A stretch of DNA of 64,000 bases from positions 1 to 64,000 of the forward strand of contig SAUG01000128.1 of assembly GCA_011316305.1 (NCBI GenBank), written 5' to 3'. A program made the translations under genes and the position numbers. Below the pieces are notes generated by a model. The model was not told the DNA's origin. It was given only the letters and a program-made list of their open reading frames with translations, and did not search any database. This DNA is from Rusavskia elegans (lineage: Eukaryota; Ascomycota; Lecanoromycetes; Teloschistales; Teloschistaceae). This document shows, one piece after another, positions 1-12,551 of this stretch; position 1 is the first letter of the stretch, and each line of letters starts with the position of its first letter.

Positions 1-490
1 CGGTCGATTAGATTAAAAGGCGGTAGGGAGGTCGGATAGCGCGTTTTAAGGGCGGTAAAGAGGAGATTTTTATCGAAATTAAAATAGGTTACTCTAGCTA
101 TAACGAGATAGTCGACGTCTTCGAAGGTAGGTATAGTTATTACGGATATAGGTACTATCGTCTAGTTTAGCTGCGGTATAGCTATTACGGGAATATATAC
201 GTACGTAAGGGGTTTTAGGCTTATATTACTAGTAAAAGAAGAAGAAGAAAAAGCGATAACTGCGAGATATACTTATCTATAAAAATTTCTATATTAAGTT
301 ATCGGTAGAAAGATACGTTATATTACTAAGCAAATTTAAATTAAAATTCTATAGAAAGAACCGTTATTTACGTTAACTAAATTGGAGTATAAGTTCTGCT
401 ACCGTATATTTAATGCTGGTATACTAACGCTTGATTTGTTCACTGAACCACTGGTTTACCGGGCACCAAAACTAAAACAAATTAACTAAA
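1..490 (+). repeat. Partial copy of the 1.1-kb repeat
   Basis: The sequence from base 1 matches 12866-13357 in the same orientation and the reverse complement of about 14372-14880. It is cut by the window edge. Its right end is a copy of the short A-tailed element (350-490). This copy is less mutated than the one at 12.9 kb, for example keeping GGCGGTAGGGAGG where the other is AT-converted. Confidence 0.75.
350..490 (+). mobile_element. Short A-tailed retroposon-like element, copy 1
   Basis: About 140 bp, starting TATAGAAAGAACCG and ending in an A-rich stretch (ACCAAAACTAAAACAAATTAA). It matches, in either orientation, copies at 12122-12213, 12552-12696, 13217-13357 and 14372-14503. No clear target-site duplication is seen here, because this copy sits at the edge of the larger repeat and probably moved with it. 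Confidence 0.6.
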
Positions 491-1473
491 TACAAGGACG
501 TTATATATATAGAGTCCAGTTCTATTAATATAGATCTATAGTAGCTATCTCCGGTTTTTTTATCTGGCTATAGTTTTCTATAGATTTATCTTAAATAACG
601 TTCTATATTACTTCGTAGTCTACTATTATAGCGTTTTTCTATATCTCTTTTATATAGTTTATTATCGAAGTCGATAGATATTTTAATTAGATTATCTAAT
701 ATATTATATACTCGACTATCGTATATAAATTCGTTCTTTATTTATTTTTTAAATCCTCGTCTAAATATTATATATAGAGCGTTATTATTCTACTTCGTTA
801 GTAGTATCTATTCTTTAAATCGTACAGCGTAGTTAGATACTATATTCTTTTACTAAAGATATTAAATTAAACGTTTAGTGGTTAGAATTTTATTTAAAAT
901 TCCGAAGACTTTATAAATAGCTTTTTTAAATTTTATAAACTATACGAAGATATATTTATAATCTTTTTTATTATCTATATATTAGCGAAAGAAAGGTTTT
1001 ATCTAGTATTAAATTCGTCTTTAAAAATAGAATATAATAAAGAAGATCTTTTTTTCTTCGGGTATAAAATAGAATACGAAATATATATCTAATTATACGA
1101 GCCAGTTTTCGAGTTTATTATAATTTCTATAATATTTATCGGGCTTATTAATATTAATACTATAAAAATATTAGTTAGTAGTAGGAGTACTAACCTTTTT
1201 ATTACTACTATCGTCTTTTATCTAGAATTTTTTTCCTTTAGATTCGGATTTTTTTACTATAGAGTTGGAGTTATTTAGAGTAAAAGCTTAATATTAACCT
1301 GCGACAGATTTTCTAAAGGTATTTAAAGTATTATAAAGCTATCTAGAAGGTCTAGTATTTTTAAAAATCGGTTAGATTTATTAGTATATCTATAAATAGA
1401 GATATATCAGGTATATACTTTAGTTAATTAATATAAAAATAAATTAGTTTAATTACTAGAATAGTATATAGCG

Positions 1474-1489
1474 ATATCTAATAAATTAA
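1474..1489. repeat. Target-site duplication, SINE copy 1 (left)
   Basis: ATATCTAATAAATTAA, 16 bp, repeated exactly at 1910-1925 on the other side of the element. The joined flanks restore the LTR sequence seen in the solo LTR. Confidence 0.9.
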
Positions 1490-1909
1490 GGCCTGGGTGG
1501 CGCAGCGGCAACGTTACGTAACCTGAAGGCCCGGCGGATCTAGCGCTCTTCGGAGTTAACGGAATTAATTCGATAGATCGGGGGTTCGAATCCCTCGAAG
1601 GTTAACTAATATTTAAGTTTTTTCTATCGATTAAAAATTAATTTTATATAGAGTTTTTATATAGAAGGTTTATATAATAGATTATCTCGGCCTAGCCCGA
1701 TCGATTAAAATAAAACGAGTTAATTAAAGTTAAATAGATTACGGTTTCCTTCTAGATTTTAGTCTAGATCTAGCTTTTTCGGGAATTCTAAATTTAAGTT
1801 TTCGGTAAAATATTTAAATACTAAAAAATTACGTAATCTAATCGAATTAGCGCCTCTAGCGTTAAATTTATAAAAGATTAAAATTAAAAATCCGAATGAT
1901 TAATCGCAT
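1490..1909 (+). mobile_element. SINE-like retroposon with tRNA-like head, copy 1
   Basis: A 420-bp element. The head holds an RNA polymerase III A box (TGGCGCAGCGG, 1498-1508) and a B box (GGTTCGAATCC, 1583-1593). The acceptor-like ends do not pair (GCCTGGG has no CCCAGGC partner), so this is a tRNA-derived head and not a tRNA gene. The body is AT-rich and the tail ends GATTAATCG plus AT. A perfect 16-bp duplication flanks it. It is inserted in an LTR. The head is the best preserved of the four copies. Confidence 0.85.
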
Positions 1910-2649
1910 ATATCTAATAAATTAAATATAAACTATAAAGACGTCGAGTTCGGAATCTATATAGATAAATAATATTCTCTACTATTTAGATTATTTACTA
2001 ATTAAAATAACTAAAATAGCTCTATTTTAGGATATTTATATACTAAAACTACTAAGATTAAAGTACCTATAGTATTTACTTACTAAAACTACTAAAATTA
2101 TAGTATTTATAATATTTATTTACTAAAACTACTGAGATACTCTTTAATATTAATACCAAGATCGTTTTATATATTTTTGCCTATTAAAATATAATAGAAA
2201 ATCCAGCGTTATATTGAATATTACCGCGTTTCCAAAGATACGTCGCCTGTGTTTATAATATATAAACGATCTAACTTTACTCTATTATTAAAGTTTTTTT
2301 TAAATCGGTTTTATCTACCTTTATAAACGAGATTTTCTAAGCTCGAATATAAATTTCTAAATAAAATACTTCTTTTACTTTTAGTTCGGCGCTAGTATAG
2401 AGCGAATAATATTATATAATAAGAATATAGCCTTTTTTAAAATTTATATAAACTAGAAATTCTATTATAGAACCCTTTTAAATAATTTACTTACGGCCTA
2501 ATTCGCTACTATCTCTACTATAGAAAAATATATTTCTAGAAAAAGTATTTATTTCGAAAATACTCTAGATATTCCCGGAAATAATAATTTTTATAACGGC
2601 GATAATAAAAATAGGCCTAGTAGTAAACGTAATCGATTTTTTAATTATT

Positions 2650-5600
2650 TTTATATAAATCGTAGAAGTAATTATACCGGTTTAGAGTATTATCGTTCCG
2701 GTTATAGTAGTTTAAACTAAAGTCTATTAGGAACTTCCGGGAAAAATCCTAATCTACCGCTATATAGGTCTATTTTTTCTAATATTTCGAATATTTCTAT
2801 AGCCTATATAATATAGAACGTTTATAATAAAAAGCCTTTTAGTTTTAAAGATTATAAATATAACTATTATATCGTCTATATCCAATTCCGCCGCTATAAA
2901 TATTATTATTAGTCTTATAACGTTACTATTTCCAATTCTATCTTCTATAATAATTAATATTATATCGATAATATTAAACTATAGAATATTAAATAGATTT
3001 TTAATTTAGAAAAGAATTTCTAAAAATATTTCCGTAAAACCTTTTTAAAATAATAAAATAAATCGAGCTTTTTAGAAAAAACTTTAGCTATTTATTATAA
3101 ACTAGTTTAAACTAAAATCTTTTATAATATTAAAGTATACTATTCTACTTTTATTAAAATATATATAGATTTTAAAAGCGAAGTCGGTAAATTTACTATT
3201 TTAAAATATTTTATTGATTATCTAAAATCTGATATCTAGTTAACTATTAAATAATATCTCGTTTTATAATAATAAAGCGGATAACTAGTAAATCTAATAA
3301 ATATTATAAATACTATAATAATATTCGAAAAGATTAATTTTAAATACTATAGTAACCGAAGTACTATAGCTATTTATATAGATAAATAATCTAGTACCGC
3401 CGAAATTAACTTTATAGATACTAGTAGTCGAGGCGGTCTAGGCGGCCGCGGCCGAAACCGAAATAGTTAAAGAGGAAAAAATAGATAAAAGAGATTAAAT
3501 AGTATAAATAATTACTATAATTATAGAAAATCTAACTATTATAAAAAAGATTACCAAAACGTTTATATTCCGAGATATATTCCTATAGAATAGACTTTTT
3601 CTAAAAAAAAAGCCTACTAGTAATAGCTAATAATAGATTATTAGAAAATTAATAGTATTATATATATCTAGACGTATATATAACGCCGATAAAAAGCTTT
3701 TAATAATAAAGAAATAGCTCGGTCTAATTAAAGTAAAGATTGAGAAATTAGAAATAACTTTTAAAAAGACGTCGGAAAAAGCTTTAACTGCTTCCTATAA
3801 TATAATACTATTATTTAAAAATATATAAAATAGTAAACAACTTCTATATATAAATCGAATATCGGGCTTTAATAAAATAATATAGTTTAATCTAAAAATT
3901 AATAGAAGTTGCTTTAAAATCTTCGCTAATTTAAATACTACTAACTATTTTATTATTAGATATATTATTCATTTTCTAAAGTTAAAACTTTAATAGTTAT
4001 CGAATAGAATATAGCTCGAAGGTAGTAAAACTATAGATATTTTAGAAATAACGGAACTTTTATAATTTTATAAAATCTTTTCTATTACTATTTTTTATAT
4101 AGTATTAGATATAAACTATAATCTAATTTTTAGAAACAATTTCTGGAAGTAATATAACTTAGTATCTAACTATAATATACTAGAAGTACGAATCTAGAAA
4201 GATAGAATTATATATCGATTATATAGCGCTTTAAATATATATCGTTTATAACTTTTTAAAAATATTCTAATCGAATTTTCCGAAATTAATTTTGGAATAT
4301 TTAAATAATTTATTTGAAATAGTATATAGGCCTACCTATATATTATATAAAACGAATTTAACTTTCCGGAATAATTTAATTTAGTTTAGAAAATAATAGA
4401 CTATACGGGATTAGGTTAAATTTTCAGTCCGAAATTTTTAGATTATTTTTAAAATAACCTTCCAATAAAACTATTACTAGAAGAACTATTAGATTATATA
4501 GTTAAAACCGGCGATATTTAATCTATTAATCGAACTTATTATAGTTTATTTCCTAAATAAAATAAAAAATAGAAATATTAGATTAAATATTTTACTAAAT
4601 AAAAATTAAATCGATTAAATTAATTTCTTTAAAACGCGTCTGTTTTTTTCGCTAAAAAAAGGCTAGTAGCTAGTATATATATTTTAACTATCGGAGCTTT
4701 AATAGTATAACTATAAAAAATAGATATCCGTTATCTAAAATTTAAGATTATCTAGATACTATCGGGATAGCGAAGTATTTTAGTAAAATAAATCTAATAA
4801 ATGGTTACTAGCAGATTAATATTATTGAAAAAAATAATATAAAAACGACTTTTAATATTGAAACTAGTAAATTTAAACTTTTAGATATACTATTTAGATT
4901 AACGAATATATCTATAATATTCTAAACTATAAAAAATAATATATTTAGACCGTTTCTTAACGATTTTATAGTTATTTACTTCGATACTATCTTAATCTAT
5001 TAATAGAATAAAGAGAAATAGCCTATAGTATATTAAAGCTATTATAGAAATATTTAAAAAGAATTAATTATTCGCGAAATCTTTAAAATATCTATTTTTC
5101 TAGAAATATATAAAATTCTATATATATATTATTAGTAATAGAGAAATCTATATAGATATAGCGAAGGTAAAAGCTATTAGAAATTGGCTACCGCTATAAA
5201 CGATATATAATATACGGTTCTTTTTAGAATTATATATCTATTACCGGAGATTTATAGAAGATTTCGCCCTAATATATAGACTTCTTTATAAATTAATCTA
5301 AAATTTAGAAGGTAAAAAATATAAACTAATTCGAATAAATTTTTAAATTCGAAATATATATAAACTAATTAAAAACGTTATAATAAACGATAAAATATTT
5401 ATTTAACCCGATATAATTCTATTTTTTATTATCGAAATAGATACTTCCGATTTTAGATAAAACGTTATTTTTATTTTGGTTAATATCGATAGTATTAAAT
5501 CGTCTATTATTTTCGAAAGTAAAATATTTATATCTATAGAACGTAATTATACTATCTATAAATAAATACTTTTTACTATTAAGAAATTTCTATAGCGATA

Positions 5601-7250
5601 GTACTACTATATTAAAACCGGAATAACTATAATTATTAGAATAGATTATATAGATTTATAATATTTTAAAACTATTACTAAATCTTCTAGAAAGTTTATT
5701 TACTAGCTCGCGGATTTTAGAAAATATAAATTTAATTCTATACGATTAATCATTCGGATTTTTAATTTTAATCTTTTACGAATTTAACGCTAGAAGCGCT
5801 AATTCGATTAGATTACGTAATTATTTAGTACTTAAGTATTTTAACGAGAACTTAAATTTAGAATTCCCGAAGAAGCTAGATCTAGACTAAAATCTAGAGG
5901 GAAACCGTAATCTATCTAACTTTAATTAACTTATTTTACTTCGATTAATCGGGCTAGACCGAAACGATCTACTATATAAACCTTCTATATAGAAATTCTA
6001 TATAAAATTAATTTTTAATTAATAGAAAAAATTTAAATATTAGTTAACCTTCGAAGGATTCGAATCCCTAACCTATCGAATTAACTCCGTTAACTCCGAA
6101 GAACGCTGGATCCGCCGGGCTTCCAGGTTATATAATATTACCGCTGCGCTACCCAGGCTATATAAATTTAATATTAAATATAAACCGAATAGTAAAATAA
6201 TAGTAGCGGATATACTAAACCGAAAAGAAAACTTCTAGCTATTTATTAATAAAATTAATAATCGTACGCTTTTATTTTACGATACTATTAGAATTTATAT
6301 ATAGTCCGGAATCCTATTTAATAATTCGGAAATAAAAGTTATTTTAGAAAAATATAAATACTATTTCCGAATTAAAGAAAATATAATATAGTACCGGGAT
6401 TCGTTTTAAAATAGTTAGATATTCTATATTCTAGTATAGGTTTATATAAACTTTCTAGACGATATTTATAAATAATATAGTTATTATTTATATAAAATAA
6501 TAAAAGATATTATTTATATAAAATAGTAATGGTCCGAGATTAAAAAAGATATTAAATATTATATTAAATACTATTCCGAATATTAGTTTACTACTATTTT
6601 TCGCGATATTAAATAGAATATAATATATCTTTCTAATATATAGAAAATTAGGTTAAATTTTTTTAAACGCTAGAAATTCGATTTTATCGGTCCTTTACTA
6701 GAAACTAACTGGAATAATAAATAGATTATAACTATAATTAACTATATAATTAGATAGTCTATAGTTTGATTACTTCTAAATTTAATAGTAGAAATACTAG
6801 CCGAATTAATTATCTATCGGATCTATCGTAATTATAATTTTTCGAAAAAAATTATTATTAATCGAAATATAAATCTTTAAACTTTAGCTATAGACGAGAT
6901 ATACCGTCTATTAGAAATTAAATATCGAGATATAATACTTTATTATCTACAAATAAATAGCGCTATTAAAAGATTTAACGGATTTTTTAGAAAACTATTT
7001 ATTAAATACTATATTAAATAGCCGAAAAAGATTTAAAATCTTTAATTAAACTAGGTACAATATACTATATATATTTATATTATATATAACTACTAGTTTT
7101 TTACCTTTCTATTTACTTTATAGTATTAACTCGATACTATTAACTAATACCTCTAGCCTTTTTCCGGAAAAATATAATAAAAGAATCGATTCTACGCCGT
7201 TTCTTTTATATAATCGAACTAAAATATTTAAAAATATAATAATATAAATA
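2650..7250 (+). pseudogene. Ty3/Gypsy gag-pol relic (RIP-inactivated)
   Basis: Dead retrotransposon polyprotein with many stops, readable across frames. In order: gag-like region; RGG-like stretch (about 3430) and a CCHC zinc-knuckle frame (3513-3554) with all four ligands now Tyr; reverse transcriptase (about 4728-5060) with NRYPLSKI, KYFSKINLINGYYQI, NNIFRPFLNDF and an altered catalytic box (YFDT, expected YxDD); RNase H start IEIDTSDF (5431-5455) and end YKPNSK..VAD.LNRKE (6177-6232), split by SINE copy 2; integrase with DFIGPLLETNWNNK (about 6678-6721), running to about 7250, where SINE copy 3 sits. The order RT-RNase H-IN identifies Ty3/Gypsy. The gag boundary is approximate. Confidence 0.85.
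5737..6159 (-). mobile_element. SINE-like retroposon, copy 2
   Basis: A 423-bp copy on the minus strand, inserted in the RNase H part of the Gypsy relic. It is flanked by a perfect 13-bp duplication, ATATAAATTTAAT, at 5724-5736 and 6160-6172. Read on the minus strand the head starts AGCCTGGGTAGCGCAGCGG and the B box is GATTCGAATCC. The tail reads GATTAATCGTATAGA. Confidence 0.85.
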
Positions 7251-7258
7251 AAGATAAA

Positions 7259-7684
7259 ACCTGGGTGACGCTATAGTAACGTTACGTAACCTGGAGGCCC
7301 GGCGGATCTAGCGCTTTTCGGAATTAACGGAATTAATCCGACGGGTCGGAGGTTCGAATCTTTCGAAGGCTAACCTAATATTTAAGTTTTTTCTATCAAT
7401 CTAGTCGATTTTTATAGAGTTTTAAATATAGAAAGACTAGATAGTAGATCGTCTCGGCCTAGCCCGATCGATCGAAGGAAATTAAATTAATTAAAATTAA
7501 ATAGATTACGGTTTTCCTCTAGGTTTTAGTCTAGATTTAGCTTCTTCGGGAGTCCTTAATTCGAGTTTTCGATAAAATACTTAAATATAAAAGATAATTA
7601 CGTAATCTAATCGAATTAGCGCCTCTAACATTAAATTCGTAAAAGATTAAAATCAAAATTCGAATGATTAATCGTATATATAAT
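7259..7684 (+). mobile_element. SINE-like retroposon, copy 3
   Basis: A 426-bp copy just after the integrase region. A perfect 16-bp duplication, TATAAATAAAGATAAA, lies at 7243-7258 and 7685-7700. The A box is mutated (TGACGCTATAG), the B box is GGTTCGAATCT, and the tail is GATTAATCGTATATATAAT. Confidence 0.85.
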
Positions 7685-7699
7685 TATAAATAAAGATAA

Positions 7700-10640
7700 A
7701 TAAAAAAATATAAAATATAAAAATAAAAAATAAAATTTTTATTAAAAGAAATATAGTTTTAATTAGAACTAAATAATTTTAAAAGTTTAAAGTTAATTAA
7801 TATAGTCTTTATATGGTTATTTAAACTGAAGTTTTAAATATTTATATTCTAAAACCTTTTAGTAAATCCGCTAATAAATATCGAATTAGTAGAAATTATA
7901 TAAAAAAATACTTTATAGAAAGAAATATTACTATTAGATAGAAAATATTTTATAGATATAAAAGATTAAAAAAAGTTATTATAGAACAGCTTCCGTTGAA
8001 TAAAAAGCGTAAATAAAAAAAATCTTATAAACTAAAACCAGCGGAAAATCTAAATAATAATTATTTATTTAAATTTAGACCTATATTTAAAAATAATCTC
8101 TATTAAAAAGATAATAATAAAATATAAACTTCTAAAAAAAGAAAAGATTAGTTAGATTTTTACTTTTATTTATTATTTTATATATTCGTAAATTATAAAA
8201 TATAATTTAATTCCAGTTTAAATATAATATCTTTATCTTTTATTTATTTTAAAAAAAGGATATTCTTGTTAATTTTCTATAGAATAAAGAATAAATAAAT
8301 ATATAAATAATTTTAAGATATTTTTTTTACTAGTTTATAAAATTATATTTAGTAAAAATTTAATAGTAATTTCAGATACGATTATTAATTTTAAAATACG
8401 TATAATATATATTTATTAAACCGAAAGAATTTAAATTAAAATTTCGGAAAATTGGATCTTCTATATTTTAATATAAAGCTAAAATATAATAGAGCCGCCT
8501 TTTATAATATAACTATTATACCTTAAATATAACTACGCCGAAATCTAAATAACTAATTACTATTTTTTAAGTTTTATATATTTACCGCCTTCGATAAAGC
8601 CGAAATATCTATTTAAAACTAGAATAATCTTTATTAATTAAATCGAAATCTTCGCGTTCGCGTTTTTTTTTATTCTAGAATCAATCTATTTAATAATAAA
8701 CTACTATATACTATACTTTGAAAATATATATATTACGAATCTTACGATAAACCGTAAAGATATTAATAAAAGCAGCCGGTAAAAATAGTATATTTTCTAG
8801 ATCCGAAGGCGTAGAAGAAAGAAGAAATAATTTCTAAAAAAGCCCGGAACCGAATTAAAATTCTAATTATATATAACCAGTATCCGATAAAAGTATATAG
8901 TTAAACGAATTTATAGCCTTTAATATATATAACGGAAATCCAGCTAATAGATAACTACTAGTCCTTTTTCTTTTAATTATATTTATTAATAAAGTTTCGG
9001 TTTAAATTATAGAAAGTTTATTTTTATATCTAGGTCTATTAAAATTATTAATAGTAGGTTAGAAAGATAAAATTAAAAGATTAAAACCTTTATTACTTTA
9101 TAGAAAATCGGGCGGAAAAACGTTATAATCTATAATTCGCTTCGATAATAATCGATATAATTATAGTAGAATAGAAGAAAGTAGTAGAAGATTATCGTCT
9201 ATATAGCTTTTAGCTTTCGTATCTATTTATTTTCTAGAAGATTACAGGATTTATATCTATAACGAAAGTTCTATACTAATTATAGACTATAATCTATCTC
9301 TTAAAAAATATAGATATTTATTTTAATAGTATTTTTATAGATAGTTATTATATATATCTCCGAATTTCTATCGTATATTTACGTAGTATACGAAAAGACG
9401 GATAATATCGCTAGTATAAAAACTATAAAATTTATTCGATTAAAACCTATATAGCTAGAAAAAAGTTAATTATTCGAAGGAAAACGATTCGTATATATCT
9501 AAAAAATAATTTATTTATATAAAAAAGGTATTTAATTTTTAAAAATATATAATTTTAATAAATTGGCTAAACTCGCTAAAAAATCCTATATAAATCTCGA
9601 TATTTTAACGTCGAAAATTATTTAAAAAAGTAATATTTTCTAAAATAAAGTAACGGAACTACTAATATAAATAATATTTTTATTAAATACGTTTAATTTA
9701 CGGTTTCCGATATTATATAAAGATAGTATTTACCGCTACGAGTTATTATTACTATTTTATAAATTCGCTATTAATTATTACGTAATAATTTAATAATAAT
9801 TCTAATCGCCGCCGGATTAGAAACGGTATACTATAATAGTTATTATTACTATTAATAGAGCAGATAATCGATAATATTATTAAAGAAAAAACTTTAAAAG
9901 TTACGAAATTCGAAGTTATAGTAATTAATAGCGAGCTTCCGCTAATACGTTTATTTACTTCTATATAAATCGTATAAAAGAAAATTTTTACTTTTCGCTT
10001 TATTTTATTTGTTGTTATTAATTATAGTTTTTTATCTATTACTATTTAGCTTTAGAAAATATTTACTTTCTTCTTATATTTGATTTAGAAAGAGAAAAGT
10101 ATAGTAGTTAAAGTTCTAAACTATATAAACGGTTTAAAAGATAATAGAATATATATTTAAATTATATAGTAATATATAAATTCGAATACTAACTAATTCG
10201 GTCGCTAATCGTAAAAGCGGATATAGAAACGGGTATAGATTTAACGTAGAGATATTTATATATATAAATGCTTTACTTCTCTATAATTATAGTAAATCAG
10301 CTTGGATTTCTACAATTATAATAATATATTCTATCCAATCAAATTATAAATGAATTTACTATAAAACTTTGATATAAAAATCAAAAGTAAATTAATAAAA
10401 TAGTAATTATCATTTATATCGGCCGGTACAATTAGTATATAAATATAAAAGCCGTTTATTAAATATAATCGATGTAATTATTATTTATATTAATAGTTTT
10501 ATTTATTGATTTTCTAAAATATTATCTTTCCGGTTAGTATTCGACGTTGAAATATCGAAATTTACAAAAGATATTGTAGTATATTTAACCGATTGATATA
10601 AATTTTATATTATTATAAATTTATAACTTTTTTATATAAA
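7700..10640. other. Unassigned RIPped transposon sequence
   Basis: AT-rich sequence with CpA/TpG depletion. Stretches of + strand translation have few stops (for example 8590-8900 and 9360-9780), suggesting a dead coding region. I could not match it to a transposase, reverse transcriptase or tyrosine recombinase family. It may be the 3' part of the Gypsy element plus another transposon. No direct LTR copy was found here. Confidence 0.4.
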
Positions 10641-10664
10641 TAAAATATTTTTTCAATATATATA

Positions 10665-11089
10665 TATATACGATTAATCATTCGGATTTTTAATTTTAAT
10701 CTTTTATAAATCTAACGCTAGAGGCGCTAATTCGATTAGATTACGTAATTATTTAGTATTCAAATATTTTATCCAGAACTCGAATTTAAAATTCCCGAAA
10801 GAACTAGATCTGGACTAAAACCCAGAGGGAAACTGTAATCTATTTAATTTTAATTAATTTAATTTACTTCGATCGATCGGGCTAGATCAAAACGATCTAC
10901 TATATAAACTTTCTATATAGAAACTCTATATAAAATCGACTAAAATCGATAGAAAAATTTAAATATTAATTAGCTTTTAAAGAATTCGAACCTCCGACCC
11001 GCTGGATTAACTCCGCTAACTCCGAAATAGAGCGCGGATCCGTTAGGCCTTCAAATCACGCAGCGTTACTACTACGCTATCCAGGCCAT
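10665..11089 (-). mobile_element. SINE-like retroposon, copy 4
   Basis: A 425-bp minus-strand copy with a perfect 19-bp duplication, TATTTTTTCAATATATATA, at 10646-10664 and 11090-11108. The tail is a (TA)n run next to GATTAATCGTATA. The head reads GGCCTGGATAGCGTAGTAG and the B box GGTTCGAATTC, both carrying RIP-type changes. Confidence 0.85.
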
Positions 11090-11216
11090 TATTTTTTCAA
11101 TATATATAATTTATTATCTTTCAATCGATATTTTTTATTCTAATTATTAGAATTTCAATTTAAAGATTTTATGGTTTTTTTACTAATCATATTATTTATT
11201 CCTTTTTATATTTCAT

Positions 11217-11688
11217 TGTTATAAGCACGCGCGGCGTGATTTCAGGAACGTAGTAGTGCTCAGTATAGCACTGGAACTCCTTATCACGCTTAGACAGGTA
11301 GGAAGGACTTGGTATTATTATTTTAGCTATTTTAGCGAGTAAGGTACCTAAGGAAGATTATTTCAGTTATCTCGGCGAGCGAGGTATCTAAGGAGGGTTA
11401 TCTTAGTTATTTCAGCGAGTAAAGTACCTAAAGAAGGTTATCTCAGTTATTTCGGCGAGCGAGATATCTAAGGAAAAGAGGATTTTATTATCTATATAGA
11501 TCCCGAACTCGACGCCTTTATAGCTCGTATTTAATTTATTAGTTATTACTATATACTACTCTAGTAATTAAACTGACTTATTTTTATATTAACTTGAAGT
11601 AATTACCCGTTATACCTCCGTTTATAGATATACTAATAAGTCCAACCAACCCTTGGAAATACCAGGACCCCCAGGTAGCTCTATAACA
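11217..11688. mobile_element. Solo LTR, 472 bp
   Basis: Bounded by TGTTATA...TATAACA, the inverted ends expected of an LTR. Flanks are TTCAT (11212-11216) and TTTAT (11689-11693), a 5-bp target duplication differing by one C-to-T change of RIP type. It keeps many CpA/TpG sites, so it is younger or less mutated than its relative at 1329-2260. No internal domain is attached, so it is probably the product of LTR-LTR recombination. Confidence 0.8.
11320..11479 (+). repeat. 40-bp tandem repeat, four units, inside the solo LTR
   Basis: Four 40-bp units with a core like GCGAG(T/C)(A)AGGTA(C/T)CTAAGGA. The units alternate in their base changes (units 1 and 3 alike, 2 and 4 alike), suggesting an 80-bp duplication. 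RIPped versions are visible in the LTR-like copy at about 2040-2140. Confidence 0.8.
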
Positions 11689-12121
11689 TTTATAGATTTA
11701 CGATAGAAATTCGAAAATATATATAGAAACAATTTATAAAACTATTATTTTTATAAAAATTCGTATTTATTTTAAAATAAATCGTAATTTAAAATCAATA
11801 TAGAATTTTTGATATAAATATAAATTCTATAGTTTTGAAAATAATAAATAAATAAAAAAGTATATAGTTATATAAATTATAATTTTCTATAATATTTTAT
11901 TTTTTCTATTATTCTATAATTTCTATTATAGCTACGTCGTTGATTATTAGAATGAAATCTTAACTATTATATTTTCTAATACGATTATCTATAAAATAAT
12001 AAAAAATTTTATTTTCTAATTTTTTTTTAGATTACTATTAGTAATATTAATAGATTTAGATATTAATTTTTTTTTCTATAATTTAAACCGATATTATATT
12101 AATATATATCATTAGTTTTTT

Positions 12122-12213
12122 CTTGTTTTGTTTGTTTTTTTGATATCCGGTCAACCGTCGGTTCCGTGAGCAATTTACTTCAATGTTGGTACGCTAGCGT
12201 TGGATATACGGTA
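12122..12213 (-). mobile_element. Short A-tailed retroposon-like element, 5'-truncated copy
   Basis: A 92-bp insert between perfect 14-bp duplications ATCATTAGTTTTTT (12108-12121 and 12214-12227). On the minus strand it starts at TACCGTATAT and ends in an A-rich tail. The first part of the full element is missing, as expected for 5' truncation in target-primed reverse transcription. Confidence 0.75.
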
Positions 12214-12551
12214 ATCATTAGTTTTTTTTAAAAAACTTTCTATTTAAAATTATATTGAATTTATATATATATATATTTTATCAACGTTATATACGTAACG
12301 ATTATTGTATTTATATATAAAGAAATTTTTACAGCCAAAAATATAAAGCAGTTTGCCAGATAAAATTTATAACGCAGTCAATTATTTCTATTTAACTATT
12401 TCTTTTTTTATTCGCGATTACGAATCCTCTACTATATAAATATAACTTCGTTACTCGCAATTTTCGATCCAGTTTAAATACTATATATTTTTTTCTTCGA
12501 CGTTATAAATAGTTATAAATATCTAATATTTCCGTTATATCTATTTACTAT

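Larger units (their letters stand above)
1329..2260. repeat. RIPped LTR-like copy, split by SINE copy 1
   Basis: Reverse-complement relative of the solo LTR at 11217-11688. Ends read TATTATA (from TGTTATA) and TTTATAATA (from TTATAACA). Without the 436-bp SINE plus duplication it is 496 bp, close to the 472 bp of the solo LTR. It contains the RIPped form of the 40-bp internal tandem repeat at about 2040-2140. It lies just upstream of the Gypsy gag-pol relic and could be its 5' LTR, but the primer binding site is unreadable and no matching 3' LTR was found. Confidence 0.7.

Noticed and set aside
1490..1605. A tRNA gene at the SINE head
   Set aside because: A and B boxes are present but the acceptor ends do not pair, A-B spacing is long, and the sequence recurs four times with a shared 300-bp body and target duplications.
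7700..10640. Starship captain (DUF3435 tyrosine recombinase) or cargo
   Set aside because: No recombinase motif could be read, and no large cargo boundary or matching direct repeat was seen.
1329..11688. The LTR-like copy and the solo LTR as the two LTRs of one full-length element
   Set aside because: They are in opposite orientation, so they cannot bound one retrotransposon; they are separate insertions of one family.
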